NCBI RefSeq assembly: GCF_932276165.1
Contig: NC_064002.1
Location: 5,022,001-5,086,000 of the forward strand
Direction of reading: 5' to 3'
Source of the DNA: Plutella xylostella
Taxonomy: Eukaryota > Arthropoda > Insecta > Lepidoptera > Plutellidae
Length of the DNA: 64,000 nucleotides
Shown: piece after piece, positions 35,301-48,200 of the stretch
How the letters are laid out: each line of letters opens with the position of its first letter
How positions within the stretch are numbered: position 1 is the first letter of the stretch
Notes under the pieces: model-generated
What the model was told of the DNA's origin: nothing
Databases searched by the model: none
Seen by the model: only the letters and a program-made list of their open reading frames with translations
Made by a program: the position numbers and the translations under genes

Positions 35301-38300
35301 AAAATGTAGGCCTTGGACTCGTGACATTCCCGAATAGTTTAATTGTTCTTTTGCGATACTTGGCAACGATAGGCTTGGCTATCTTTAGATAGTACTGGTT
35401 GCGTCGTTCGAACTTGTCTCTGTACGCTGATAAAAGCCTCACGAAGGGGTCTCGCACTACTATGAGGGAGACCACGTCAGGGTTGCTGATGGCTTCCCTG
35501 AGCTCCTCTTCGCTGGGTCTGGCGAACTTTTTCCTAGCTAATGTTATTGGATCCAGCCGCGTGCGCGCCAGAAAGTCTCTGCTGTATCCACCTGCAAAAG
35601 AAACAGGGTAACTTTAAACCATTCACAGCCATTTCAAGATTCTTAAAAGTTTCAGCACCATCATCATCATAAGCCCGTAATCGACCACTGCTGGACATAG
35701 GTCTCAGCCATGGAGCACAACCACTCTATCCTCGGCCTTCCTCATCCAGCCGTTGCCAGCTTCCTGTCGAATGATGTTTGTTATGTTTTATAAATCACTT
35801 ATTATTTATACGCATTGGTATTTAATTAATTGATTTATTCATGCGATTTTTCTGAGTACGTTTTTCAATATCAAATTAAATTCTGGCTACAGGTAGTTGC
35901 ACTGCGAATGCCAAATTTATATCAACAGGTGTCACACTTATACCTACTACTCACCTAATATGTTGAAGTAGTAGAGCCAAGAGGAGCTGGCCGCTTTGAA
36001 TATGTTGCACCAGACGAGGTTGTGTTGGTAGTCTATGAAAAACTCCTTGCTGTTTATCGTCTCGCTGCTGAGCCGTTTTTCCCGACACGTGTGGTGAACG
36101 CGCCGCAATCGCTCTTGCAATTCTTCTAAAGTAGCGTTGTCTGGCTCCGACACGCTTATCACATGTATTTCTATCTCTTTATTGCCCTGGAACTGAAAAA
36201 TAAATAACTGTTGTAGAGATTTTTTGTTGTGCTGTGGAAATTACTGGAGAACTCTACGCATTTATGTTTTAGCTACACATGTTTTCATTATTATTAAACT
36301 AGAACTTCACATTCACTCAGAATTACAATATAGACAAGTATGTAAAGAGTTGGTAACCAGCATTGATTATTTAAATACATCGAGTCACAATACCTGAAAT
36401 TGCGAGTAGTTGTCAGGATAGGCCAGGTAGGTCTGGGAGTCGTCTGTAGGCGTCGTCACCTGCCCTTTGAATATCGTGTGCTTCATAACAAACAGGTATA
36501 TCGAGGCCCAGAACAGAAACGCTACAGTTTTCGCACCGCACAGAAAGTATTGCGCTAGAATCCTCTTGATTCGGAAGCAGAAATACCGTCGGAAGGACAT
36601 TTTCTCGCGTCATGTGGTTTGCTTAGAAGTAGTCGTGGCTGATACGGCTGGTTAGAAGGAAAATATTTACTTAGTTTTGACAAGATGACTTGATAAGATC
36701 GGTTTCGCGTGTCGGTCCACGCAGCATCCCACACGGACTGGGCATGAGCGGAAATATCGATTTTTGGAGCTACAAGTTACACGTCACATTCGATGTAAAG
36801 CGAACGCTGATGTTGCATTATATCATTTGTTGAATGCACTCGTACGTAATATGGTCAATTATAGATACGTTTTTTTTATGAAAGCTATGGAACATAAATG
36901 CAGTATCTTACAACAACAAAAAATATAGGTAGCCATAAATCTTATATTTTACATGCCCGTATTAGGATACTCAGATTGAGGTGATCGGATAATATGAAAT
37001 GGACCTACCTCACTAACATTTTCTCTTGTCTCTACCGGGCTATTGATGGGGTGTCATAATTTTGTTTGGCGGATTTCGAAGTTTGAACCTGTCTAGATCT
37101 CGGGATCCTTTTACGGCCGTTGCTCACAAAGGAATACTGATACACTTAAAAATATTATATCATATTTTCGGGGGTCTTTAACTTTAGTTAGGATCCAGAA
37201 GCCTCTCCCAGGTAGCGACACATTAGATTTTTTCCCTGTATTTTTCAGAAACATAAACCAATATTTACCCTCCAGTCTATTTTATGGCAATTCTACTTAT
37301 TATGGCGATAACTAGAGTTTTTACGTGTTTGGTCCATGATTGACGAACGCACATACAATTTTAATCTATGTACATACAGGATGTCCCAAAAGTCAACGAT
37401 ATGCCTTGGAGGGCTGATAGACCAGCTCATGAGTGGCCAGAATATCATAATATGACCTCAGTAAAAAGTCGATAATTTTCGAGATATTGACACTTTTATA
37501 AATTGCTGACGACAGTAATCCACCTGTGACTCGTCACCCGCTTGTCGCTGTACATTTTTACTCACGTGATAGGTCGCGAGCCGTATCGCCCTTTTTGAAT
37601 GAGTACAATGCACTTAGGATACACATCTAGAATCGAGATGTGCGAAACCTGCCCTCAGAATGTTAAGTTTTGTAATATATTTCCTGTTTGTGTACACAAT
37701 TACGAATATTCTATCTATCTTATTCATCGTGTAGCGTCGCGCCGCCACTTCGAGATCGCGTTCCGCATGTTCGACCTGAACGGCGACGGCGACGTGGACT
37801 GCGAGGAGTTCGAGAAGGTGGCCGCGCTCATCCGCCAGCAGAGCAGCATCGGCAGCCGCCACCGCGACCACGCCAACACCGGGAACACCTTCAAGGTACG
37901 CTGTCTCTTTCTAGCACCACAAAATATGCAGTACCATTGTAACACTGGGGAACACGTTTAAGGTATGTTTTCTATGGATGTCTCTTTAGCACTACAAAAT
38001 AAGCGTATATAACAACTGGCAAGTGTATCTATCTAGAACCATAAAAAAGCGTAACCACTGGCAACACTGGGGAACACTTTCAAGGTACGTTGTCTAGTAA
38101 TGTCTCTTTCTAGCACCACAAAGAAGCGTAACGCTTACAACACTGGCAACACTGGGGAACACTTTCAAGGTTTGTTGTCTATGGATGTCTCTTTCTAGCA
38201 CTACAATATAAGCGGTACCATTCCTGGTTACGCTTACGACACTGGCAACACTGGGGAACGCTTTAAAGGTATGTTGTCTATGGATGTTGGACCTGAACGG

Positions 38301-41125
38301 TGACGGCGACGTGGACTGCGAGGAGTTCGAGAAGGTGGCCGCGCTCATCCGCCAGCAGAGCAGCATCGGCAGCCGCCACCGCGACCACGCCAATACTGGG
38401 AACACTTTCAAGGTATACTTGGCTCGCTATGTACAGTGGAAAAACATGAACCCCTCACGGTAGCAATGTAATTATCAAGAACGGTCAGGTTTCTGTGCAG
38501 ACCACTGTACGTATTTCTCTTCTTATCACAAAAAATAAACAACTAAGTACAGTTGTAAAACTGAGAATCTCTTGCATCACAACACTATTCATGGCCAACA
38601 CTTCCTCATCGTGACGAATCCTGACAAATCCCGTACATGACTATTTCCATGAACCGTTCAGCTACTTTAAATCGATGAAGCAGTCCAGTCTATGACCATC
38701 CAACAGTTTGAAAGACAATTCATATTTATTTACATTTACACCATGTCACAATGAAACGTTTTTAAAAGTCTATAAATTAGGTACCTATGTATTTTTTCAG
38801 GGAATCAACTCGGCACTAACAACCTACTTCTTCGGGCCCAAACTAAACGAGAAACTCACCATTGAGAAGTTCCTGGACTTCCAACACCAGCTGCAGAAGG
38901 AGATCCTCTCCCTCGAGTTCCAGAGGAAAATGCCCGGTAAATAGCTGAAAACCTCTTTTTGTTCCTTTTGGCAGCCAAAAAGTGCTGCCTTCGATAAAAA
39001 GGGTGTAGTTGAAGGATGATACAAAGTATTACGGTCTACATACCGAAATACATACTATTCATACTTTGTATAAGTACAAGAAAATCTAGTCGCCCGTAAA
39101 ACCGATATTTAGTTCATTTTAATCCTTTATGCATTTGTCAAATTCTGGTTACAACATAGCTTAAGATTTTTGTGTTTTCGACAGCGCTCGATCGAATCGA
39201 TTGAGTGTCTTTCGCATCTAAGTGGTGGACCTGTTTAATTGATTATATCGTATTACCGGATGGAGATCTTAAATTTACCTTAATATGTGTTTTATAAACA
39301 TTGCAGACGACAACGGCCGCATCACCGAGGCGGACTTTGCTGAGCTTCTGCTGGCGTACGCCGGCTACCCCGCCAAGAAGAAGGCCCGCATGCTGAAGAG
39401 AGTCAAGAAAGCGTGAGTATTCTAATAAGACAATGAGTTATCGTGTTAGTTATTGCTACATTTCTTTTGCCGATTCCGTTTTTCCCGATCGATTCCGAAA
39501 ATGTGCTGAAGTGCAAAGTGCCCTTTGAAGACATGGCCTTGTGACAATATTATCGACTTTCGAGCAGTGAAAACCAACAGCGAATTTGTAAAGCGCTGAG
39601 GCCTATCTATGACTAGGTGCCGACTCCCCCCGCGATACGAATTCGCATTTAATTTTCACTTCTCAAACGGTGTAATAACTTCCACTAAGCCCCCTAAACG
39701 GCAATTTTGGTAAATTTTTGATTGTTCTTTGGGTTTCTTATCCTAGAATTTCAACGAAAATTCGGCCACACCATATTAAATAATAAATACATTTCTGTTT
39801 CAGGTTCCGCGACCACGGCATCGGTATAACAAAGGACGATTACCTGAACTTCTTCCATCTGCTCAACAACATCAACGATGTCGATACAGCGCTGACATTC
39901 TACCACATCGCCGGTGCTTCTATAGGTATTTATTTTAGACTGTTATGGGTCGCGCCTATTAGATTATACATATCTAGATTAAGCGCATCTAGATGTTTTA
40001 ACCTACCAAACCGCAGTGGAACAGCGTCATGGGAAATGGTGCAAGGTTAGGTAGGGAGTTTAGACCTTGAGGATATCCAATTATGCAAGGTTGAGAAAGC
40101 CAGGTGCACCTATAGAGAATATACTTAATACCAAAATAAGGTTACGACTTGAGATCTTAATAACCTAACCTATTTAAAAAAACCATATTGAACACTAAAA
40201 TCACTTTTTTTTTTAATTTCCATCCCGATTTTGATAAAATATGGCTAAAAAAGTAAAAGCTCTCGATGTAACATTATAACTATGATTGAAAACGAAAATC
40301 GGTTCACCTGTTTGGGAGGTACGCTACCAAGCTACCACACACTGATTAATTTTATAACACCCATCTTTTTGTCGGGGGTAAAAAATAGCTCATAATGGTT
40401 CACTATCTATTGTCCACAGACCAGCCGACGCTACGCCACGTGGCGCGCACGGTGGCGCATGTGGAACTACACCCGCACCTCATCAACGTCGTGTTCACCA
40501 TCTTCGATGAGAACAGTGAGTTATAATTATGTACCTAGTTACTTTTTATGTGATTATTTATGGCAGAACGTGTGCATGTGGCCCACTGGTGGGCAAGAGC
40601 TCTTAGTTACCTTAAAGCGGCTCCACATTTGTATTATATTACCTGATCAGTGTGGAGCTTTATAAGCTGCGAATTTTATATACAGTTAAGTAAAAACGCA
40701 ACGTAACGCTACGGACATTACGCCGCCTCAGTGTCATTCTGTTATTTCGCATTTATCCAATCAAATACCATTATGATTCCAATCCCGTTAGATATACTCG
40801 TATTACAAAAACTTTGTCATTCGTTTGCCCCAATATAGATCGATAAATTTTGCCGAATTTTATAACGCTTATTCTATTCTGACGAGTTTAGTACCTATTA
40901 TAAATCTCTTCCTAGTGATTTTCAAGAAGTTAATCAGACAATCAGCTTAACAAAATTATCTTCCTTACAGTGGACGGGCAGCTAAGCAACCGCGAGTTCG
41001 TGGCTGTCATGAAGAACCGCCTCCTGCGCGGGCTCGAGAAGCCGAAAGACACGGGCTTCGTGAAACTCATGCACTCGCTCATCAAGTGTGCGCGGGACAC
41101 TAAGCCGGCCTTACTGGACTTTTAA
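32325..41125 (+). CDS. MICU1: Calcium uptake protein 1, mitochondrial (MICU1), complete
   Basis: EF-hand gatekeeper of the mitochondrial calcium uniporter in the intermembrane space. Coding exons: 32325-32572, 32655-32787, then 32963-33122 or 33253-33412, 33665-33702, optional 34082-34093, 34733-34847, 37735-37895, 38801-38936, 39307-39412, 39804-39925, 40420-40515, 40971-41125. Phases join throughout to give 489 aa, or 493 with the micro-exon (human about 476). The start is MYFLSSKLSR, the first ATG after the TATA-like site. A basic presequence is followed by a membrane segment near residues 66-82 and a Lys/Arg-rich stretch. EF-hand 1 is DLNGDGDVDCEEF with all calcium ligands; the C-terminal EF-hand is degenerate in the first half (DENMDGQLSNREF), D-N-D at ligand positions. 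YRNF-like, LTTYFFG and FYHIAGAS motifs are family signatures. Stop TAA at 41123-41125. Confidence 0.96.
32963..33122 (+). CDS. MICU1: MICU1 mutually exclusive exon 3a
   Basis: 160-nt exon coding IIEYENRMRSYSTPDKIFRY, then a variable stretch (TVKLTYGETTEVYM), then TPDDFLRAITPGMKQPDG. Acceptor GTCACAG, donor GTATTT. Same length and phases (0 in, 1 out) as exon 3b, which begins only 130 bases after it. Including both would shift the frame by one base. Confidence 0.9.
33253..33412 (+). CDS. MICU1: MICU1 mutually exclusive exon 3b
   Basis: 160-nt partner of exon 3a. It keeps IIEYENRMR, STPDK, FRYFAT and TPDDFLR and differs in the middle (LQAQHHDQHEVFM, more histidine-rich) and at the end (SMTPGVKQPDG). 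Acceptor CCTGGCAG, donor GTAAAA. The segment is next to the polybasic region that contacts the uniporter in the family, so the choice of exon could tune binding or gating; that is inference. Confidence 0.9.
34082..34093 (+). CDS. MICU1: MICU1 candidate 12-nt micro-exon
   Basis: AATGTCGATGAG (N-V-D-E), between a long pyrimidine tract ending TGTCTTTTCAG and a GTACTG donor. It lies between exons that end and start in phase 0, so it would insert exactly four residues. Mammalian muscle MICU1 has a known four-residue micro-exon variant, and this one falls in a comparable place before the SISQR segment. Homology of position is inferred. Confidence 0.6.
34906..36600 (-). CDS. Carbohydrate (chondroitin-4-type) sulfotransferase, nested
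   Basis: Golgi type II membrane enzyme of the Sulfotransfer_2 family (CHST11-14/HNK-1 group), transferring sulfate from PAPS to glycan. Three exons: 36600-36394, 36192-35955, 35591-34906; phases join to 376 aa. It has a short basic cytoplasmic N-terminus and one hydrophobic anchor at about residues 20-40 (AKTVAFLFWASIYLFVM). The 5'-phosphosulfate site is at CNIFKAASSSW (Lys135) and the 3'-phosphate site at VVRDPFVRLLSAYRDKF (Arg195). NAT, NVT and NFS N-glycosylation sites occur. The gene lies wholly inside the MICU1 intron 34848-37734 on the opposite strand, with its stop codon only 58 bases from the MICU1 exon. The glycan acceptor cannot be told. Confidence 0.88.
35655..35770 (-). repeat. 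Dispersed lepidopteran repeat fragment
   Basis: Plus-strand wording ATCATCATCATAAGCCCGTA, CCACTGCTGGACATAGGTCT and CTTCCTCATCCAGCCGTTGC is a fragment I associate with antisense RTE-like LINE remnants in moths. A shorter related piece occurs near 53917-53955. It lies in the sulfotransferase intron between its exons 2 and 3. Confidence 0.45.
37376..37500 (+). mobile_element. Single terminus of a TA-flanked repeat
   Basis: Starts TACAGGATGTCCCAAAAGTC, a terminal wording like other CAGGRTGT ends in the window, but no matching inverted end was found nearby. Probably a truncated DNA element in the MICU1 intron. Confidence 0.3.
37935..38412 (+). repeat. Five tandem copies of MICU1 exon 7 donor end
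   Basis: The real exon is 37735-37895. The words ACTGGGGAACACTTTCAAGGT (exon 3' end plus donor) and GTCTATGGATGTCTCTTTCT (intron start) recur at about 37945-37975, 38070-38110, 38145-38185, 38240-38285 and 38286-38412. The last copy retains about 127 bp, including a full in-frame EF-hand 1 (DLNGDGDVDCEEF) and a GTATAC donor. It has no AG acceptor in front, so it cannot be an independent exon. Confidence 0.85.
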
Positions 41126-43173
41126 TGTCGATAGTGATAAGTATTGATTGTGCTGAGTGTCTGTTTTGATCGTTAACGTAAAGTAAATTAAGTCATCGGT
41201 TTCGTACAAAGTGGCGCCTCTATCGGAAACTTTGATAAGAATGATAAGTTCAGAAATTAATGCAGATGAAAATACGAATATTTCGAAACTAACACTCAGC
41301 ACACCCGTCTTTGCACCATTATTGGTTTGTGACTCATACTTCTTCTATTCTATGCTATATGGTATCTAGCGAATAGTAGTATTCAGTAGGGGATTTATAT
41401 AAAAAAACGCTCTCTTCCTTCTTGGTCTCGTAATAGTCGTAATTATATAAACTTCAAGAAATTTCATGAAAAAAACCCATACTCGAAAAGTTCTCGTTCT
41501 CTGCTGGTTGACATTTTTTCTATGGGTAATCAATGATTTTTTAAACCAAGCCACATGATTCTCCACAGATTTTTCCCATTTCTTGCCATTAACATAAACC
41601 CATGTCGTGTACCACCAGTGCTTGGATTAAGTTATCTACGGTCAATACATTTGTTTCATCGTAGTGAACACTAAAGGATATAAATGAATGCGCAAACATT
41701 TTCTTTTGTGTAAAATATGAAAACTTAATACTACATTAATAGGTTAGGTTTTACATCAGTAACTCAAAGACCTTATTTAGATTTAGAGCACCTTACAATT
41801 AATAATATACATAAAATCCCTGCTGATGAATCTGACATGAATAGTAACACGTTAGAGTACTTTCAATGATTCAAATATTTACATGATGAACAGAACCTAT
41901 AGTAGATTAGAAGTCAGGAATGAAGAATAGAAATCAAATACTCGTATAAACCTCAATTACTATCTGGTCATTATGAATAAGTATAGATAGAAAATATGTG
42001 ATTTAAAATATATGCGCTTATACTAAAGCTTTTATTCTATTCTAAACTTTATGTATAAATATTTGAAAAGGTGCGAATACTATAATGAATTACTTTAGAC
42101 ATACATTTTATAATAAGCTTCCTACCTATATTACCTTAATTGTATAGAATATTTAAATAGAGTCTATCCATTAAATTAAAAAAAAAACTGCTGCTTACAT
42201 AGATACAACTTACCTACACCTACAATTATAAATATTACATATTCAATTTAATTATCTCATCATCATATATCAATATTGTTCCCTGTTTTTATTAATATCT
42301 TTAAATTAGAATCAGAATGTGGAATAGTGGTATTTTTGTTTATAATTGTTTTATAAAAATCGATCAAGATGTTACTTTTATAATCGTGTGATCCGTGTTT
42401 TATCTTGAATGTTATTTAAAAGTAAATAATTATGTTGTTTCATCGAAAAACTATGCTCAGTTTAACAATGTTAAACATTTATGTAGTAAGCAACTAAGTA
42501 CCTATGTTATATTTTATACAATTTTAATAGTCATAAGACCTATGTTATTTTTATTTGACGTTCACAATAAATGTTAAAACTATGATTTTAAGCTACATAA
42601 ACCTATCTTTGTTTGCTCCATCACTTTACATTACGAAGATCAAAACCCAAAATAATTTATAACTCCTAAAAGTCAGTGAATGAATCTCTAAAGAATGGGC
42701 ACAACTTTGTACAAGCCAGCCGCGAAACGTCGGCGTAACTTCGTGAAAGACGAATAGCTTCGGAGCAACGAACCGCGGTTCCTCCAGACAGATCGAATCT
42801 AATACAATTTGGTCCCAGATACAAGAATCTCCGCCGGCCGCTGGTTGTAAATCACGGCGCTACGTCGATCCGCGTCTCAGCGCGAAAAATAGAATATTTG
42901 ATGCTGGGAATAATTCCCAGATAATAGAAGTCACTGGTAGTGAGTCGCCGCTCAGGACACGACGCCCCCTGGTGAGTGGCAGCCGATCTACCCACTAAAT
43001 CATCCTCCACTGCCCACCTGTTCGCCCGAATTGTAAACAAAACGCCAACTATTTAAAGGACCTCACCGCTTCCCGGAAGCCGCCATTGTTTTGAAATGTA
43101 AATAGTTGAAAACTAGGCATGGTGTGCGCTGTTTCCTGCATTGGAACTCGTGTAAATGGGTGTGTTTGTTTGT
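41126..43173 (+). other. MICU1 3' UTR and intergenic DNA
   Basis: No further coding exon. Part of this is the MICU1 3' UTR. GC content rises after about 42700, towards the promoter of the next transcription unit. Confidence 0.4.
42566..42571 (+). terminator. Possible polyadenylation signal
   Basis: AATAAA about 1.4 kb after the MICU1 stop, inside TTCACAATAAATGTT. It is one of several AATAAA words in the region, so its use is uncertain. Confidence 0.3.
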
Positions 43174-43178
43174 TCAGT
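43174..43178 (+). promoter_or_regulatory. Arthropod initiator (TCAGT)
   Basis: TCAGT in the context TTGTTCAGTTAGCG lies 25 bases before the ATG at 43199. It matches the arthropod initiator consensus and follows a GC-richer stretch, so it is a plausible start site for the short first coding exon that follows. Confidence 0.4.
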
Positions 43179-43198
43179 TAGCGTGAAGATAGTGCAAC

Positions 43199-43300
43199 AT
43201 GCCCGGATACCAACGCCCGCCGTTCTGGAGAGTTCCTCATCAGAGGAGGGACCCTGAGGATGAGAGGCAGATCATCTTCGGAAACAGGAACAAGAATAAG
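43199..43300 (+). CDS. Candidate first coding exon (34 codons), unrecognised
   Basis: ATG in good context (GCAACATGCC) opens 34 codons beginning MPGYQRPPFWRVPHQRRDPE. It ends exactly at AAG followed by GTAAGA, a strong donor, in phase 0. The peptide is rich in Arg, Pro and charged residues; I do not recognise it. The exon could be an alternative start of the PDZ gene downstream (its 49329 exon also begins in phase 0, but that would omit the first half of the PDZ fold) or the start of another gene. Confidence 0.45.
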
Positions 43301-44417
43301 GTAAGAATTTTGATGTGTAATTTAATCTAAATGCGTTATGATAATCTTGCATTATCTCGGTCGGCGTCACGATAGGTACGCAGACTTGGCAAACGGAATG
43401 CTTTGAAGTCGTATGCAGTGTGTTTTTCACTCATATTTGTTCGGTAAATATTTCATCGGAGCCATATGGTGTCCTTTATTAAATTAAACTTGGCTCATAA
43501 ATAACTAAAATGTGAGTGGTTATTGTTGAGAATCAGTACCTACACCTACATATGTACCATATTTTTGACTGCATGACCTGTTAAAATTTTATAATTAAAC
43601 TTCGTATGACAAGAAAATGTCTTATGTGATGTGTACGTCACTAAAATCATATCACAGCATGTCACTCGTGACCTCAATCGATTTTAAATATTTTCAACAT
43701 CATATTTTCATAATTAAACGACGCAATGAAAAGTTTACAGCTGCAAACGCGATATAGGTCGGGGCCAAAATTACCGACGCAAGTGAAATAAACACGCCTG
43801 CATTAGTTTCTGGACGACCATAAGTTTCCGCACGCAAATTGGGTCGATTGCGCAGGGTTAAAACACAGCGTAGTGTAGCACAGTAGCTGCTCCACACAGT
43901 AACGTTGCTTCGACTGCGCATACGCATGCAAGAAATACACGGCTGTGTCGCGCTGATAGGGACACTGGCTCAGTCAGCTTCATGTATAAACAATTTTATT
44001 ACTGAAACGATTGTATTCTGTAACTATTTGAAGTGATAGTTGAATCAAATTTTTTTCACAACCGTTTGGTTTATGTTTTAAATACAACTTATTGTGTAAT
44101 ACATAATGTGTTGCTTCTAATTAGACAACTCCTGTCTTAAAGCGATAGACAGTCTATGAATAGATTATCAGTGTATGTACACAATACATCGCTCAACCTT
44201 TCTGAAATGGTGGCAGTAGTCATTCAAAAAGAAGTTGTAAAACCTGTGCTTCAAACAAAACGATTTGCCCACCATCGCCACTGTACAACACTCGCACTGC
44301 GCCGGCGCACTGCGTTGCAGCGGGGTAGTGGCAGCGCCGGGGGCAGCACCACGCACTAGGTATCGTGAAGCCGCCGCGGCCGCACTCTCCGCGCGCTCGC
44401 GTCCACTGACCCTGGCC

Positions 44418-45183
44418 ATGGGCCGCCTTCACACCTTCGTGGTGACGCTCCGGCGAGAGAGCCGCGACACCAACTGGGGCCTGCGACTGGTCGGAGGAGC
44501 GGACCTCGCCACGCCACTCATCGTCACCAGGGTACGATACACGTTCAACTGGATAAAATAACAGTCGCCGGTGTAAACAAACCCGTTGTTGTGTTGTTGT
44601 TGTTTTCTGTGACTTTTGATGCGGGCAATCCAGCAGTACCTAGTACGGTCGTTATGGATTCAAGGATCTGGCTGTTGAATTCAAACGGTTTATGCAATCG
44701 TTTAGGACGGCTTATTCAATCAAATGGTTCGTTTATGTATCTACCTACGATCCCATCGGTGTTCTACCTACAAATTCACCTGTGCTATTCATCTGTCGAC
44801 GCGTTACTTGTTCAACGTTTACATAATTGGCAGCTGAGCTAATTGAGACCGGCGAGTTTTATAGAGCATTTCGTTTAAGAATAAAAACATAACGTCCAAG
44901 TGAAAGCGAACGGCTAGCGATTAAATCCAGATCGTTCGGTGATGTCTCTTTATAACCGATGTATTCTGGGATTAGTATCGGGACGCGTTGCGTTCGACAG
45001 CTGCCGGCTAGACGATCTAAATTATATGGGAACTAGCTGTACCCGCGCGCTTCGCTTCGCCTTAAAAAGTTTTCCCGTGGGAATTCCGGGATAAAAAGTA
45101 GCCTATGTTCTTTCTCAGGGTCTAGACCATATGTATACCAAGTTTCATTAAAATCCGTTCAGTAGTTTTGGCGTGAAAGAGTA

Positions 45184-45218
<35 letters not shown>

Positions 45219-48200
45219 CAGTTACTTTCGCATTTATAATATTAGTTAGGATTTCAAATACAAACGTGATGGGTGTTGGCGCTAAACCCTTGGCATGTGG
45301 GTAGGATGTAATGCTGCACTTTATAATCCTTTGTTTATCCAACATAATAGGTACATTCAAAACATCATAAGTATCCCCACTAATCTAAAAACTTTCTTTT
45401 AAAACAGACTCTCAAACCAGAACTCTTATAAACGCGATCGTAAACCGAAATTGAACCGGTAACCCGGGATAAACCCTTAGCTTTCCTGAACAGTTAACCT
45501 GTTTTGCCCCGTAACTCTGAAACGCATGGCCCGATTCAGTTGTCTTTGTTTTGGTTTGAGAGCGGACCTATAAGATTCCTTAGCTATTAGTTCAGCAGTT
45601 CAAAATTCATCTGATAATCTTTCTTAATTTAACTTATATACTAACTATACCTTCTTATGTCTCTGGTTCTTCTAAATCATAACTAACTGAGTTGAATCCA
45701 TTGAATGCTAAATTTCAAATATCTTTAAATAAGCGAGTTTATGTCGGATGTCGAACCAATCCAGATAATCACAATAATCTTGAAATATTGGCTAAAAGCC
45801 AAAATTTGTTAAGTCACGGTATGATGAAATCTTCCCTTCAGCTTACAGAATATTCCATAATCAGATGCACCTCCTCTTTATTATTAGAATTTAGTTAACC
45901 TTTTTTTTAAACTAAAGAAACATAGAGATTTAACATAAATAAGAAAGTAAAGTTAAAAAATTACACGTTTTTATAAATATGTATTCCCATTGTTTATAAA
46001 AGTGTTTTAGTATGACGGGTACAGTTAGCAAAAGAGATATGTTTCCACCCTATCAACATCATCTAAAATCATCGGTCAAAGATAAATGAATCAAATAATA
46101 TTATATTTATACAGACAAATTTGCAATCTATAGGCTAAGTATTTTTCATGTCACGTATCACCCTTCAGTAGATCATTAAATTAAAGTGATTATGTTTACG
46201 CTGGGGTGGCTAATGTAGTTCCTCTGACTGTACATTGACCTGCGATGGGAATTTCGCCGATAAATTTTGATTTCAATTTACACATAACATTGTTATTAAG
46301 ATACTTATACTATGATACAGTCAGTACCTAAGTTGGAAGAAAAGGGTATGTTGAAAATGCATACTGGAAAATTTAGTTTCATCAGCAGTTTTCTATGTCT
46401 ACATTATATCAGGAAAAAATTCACTTTCCAAACACAAAAAACGTAGAGTAGATGTACCTAACTCTAGAGATAAATTAACAAATCAACCCTATTTCCCCTT
46501 AAATCCATTCAAAGCTCCATTGCCATTGCCTCATGTCCTCATCATCACCTTCTACAAGGTAGATCTAAGATCCTGCCGTTGCCATGCCGGCTAAACAGTA
46601 AATGCCAAAGCACAATGCATGTTTTAACTTTCAGAAATGCTACCAACTATTCTGAAATCACAAATTTTAATTTTACTGCTGTCAAAACGTCAATATGGAA
46701 TACTAGCTGTTCCCGCGAGCTTCGCTTCGCCTTTAAAAGTTTTCCCGTGGCAATACCGCGATAAAAGTATGTCTATGTTCTTTCTCATGGTCTAGTCTAT
46801 CGGTATACCAAATTTTATTCAAATCCGTTCAGTAGTTTTGGTTTGAAAGAGTAACAGACAGACACAGTTACTTTCGCATTTATAATATTAGTTAGGATAA
46901 AAAAATATTTTTCGTTTTAACACGGTTAAATTTAAAATTGGTACCGGTCCTGTGTTTTTTGTCAGTCCCTTCGCTAATTTAATTGATCGTTCCGAATCCA
47001 CTCTCTTCATTTGAACTAATTTCGGCTTATGTGATTCCCTGCAGGTAAGGTATTGTTTAGATAGTAAATAAGGCACCACATCACATTAACTCAGTTTTAA
47101 GTTTAACCACGTTTACATTAGAATGGGTAGACATACAGTAGGATATTGAGATGCAAGTTTCGACAGTTGACATAATCAGTACCTAATCTTATAAGTTCCA
47201 CCATAACCGCAGCAAGGTTCACTAACTATCAAAACACAAATTGTTAATGTACCTATTTAAAATGCATCGCATACCCTGTCCGAGAGCAATCTGTCAAACA
47301 ATCAGTTATATTGTGTAACAGGTGACCGTAATTAGAGGATCTGTTGGCACCAATTTACGAAAACATGAACGAAGCAAACTTTCTTTGACTTTGATCGTAG
47401 AATTGGCTGGTTAATTAAGCCTATATCATTTTGCACTGCTCCCACTGTCATATCTACATCCTGTAACCCTGTAATAGTCGATGTATCGTTGTAGATCACT
47501 CCTCTGTGGGATTGGTAATGAAAAGTTTATAAGTTCCGAACTGCTTAGGGTTGAATATATCGGGGATACGTCATGGATAAAGTGACCATACTTTACGGGT
47601 CATATCATAAGCAATTAATTACAAAGATACAAGAAAGCTCATCATGTGGACGGCTTGTGTTTGTCGCTATAAAAACTTACCCTTTTCCTGCTTTTCCTAT
47701 GGCAGTTGTTTTCGTTTTGTATTTTAAGATTGATTAGTAACCGTATGCACTCAAGAAAGTCTGTTCTGCGGCCTTCATTTTAATATATCGATCACATCCC
47801 GCCCTTGATCTAGTTTTCCTCTATGTTTATTTGGTTACCATTTAGTATTTACGACTTCCTCGCTCTAACATGTGGCGGGTTATGTGAGTGCGTTTATCCA
47901 CTAACGATCTATTTTAACTGTTTTTTTTGCGATTGCATCATTGGTTTCACTTTAGATAGTGGCAGGAGTGTGACTGGTCAATATAACTAATTTAATTATA
48001 ACGTAGACCGAATACTCCCATTAGTCATGCTGCCAATTTGATAGGATACTAATTGGTGCGGATTAATAAGAGGTCATCACCTAGATAGTGAAAACGAATT
48101 AGTGTAGGTAGGTAACTGATGCATGAAAAATTGTGACGGTGTGAAGATTTCCGTAGCGTGAATAGGTGGTAGGCGTGAGTGTGACGTACGAACCTACATG

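Noticed and set aside
37599..37961. 120-codon frame around MICU1 exon 7 as an independent gene
   Set aside because: Only the central part (37735-37895) is exon; the rest is intron read-through.
38286..38412. Additional MICU1 EF-hand exon (alternative to exon 7)
   Set aside because: Frame and donor are intact but there is no AG acceptor before it, and the homology begins inside the exon.
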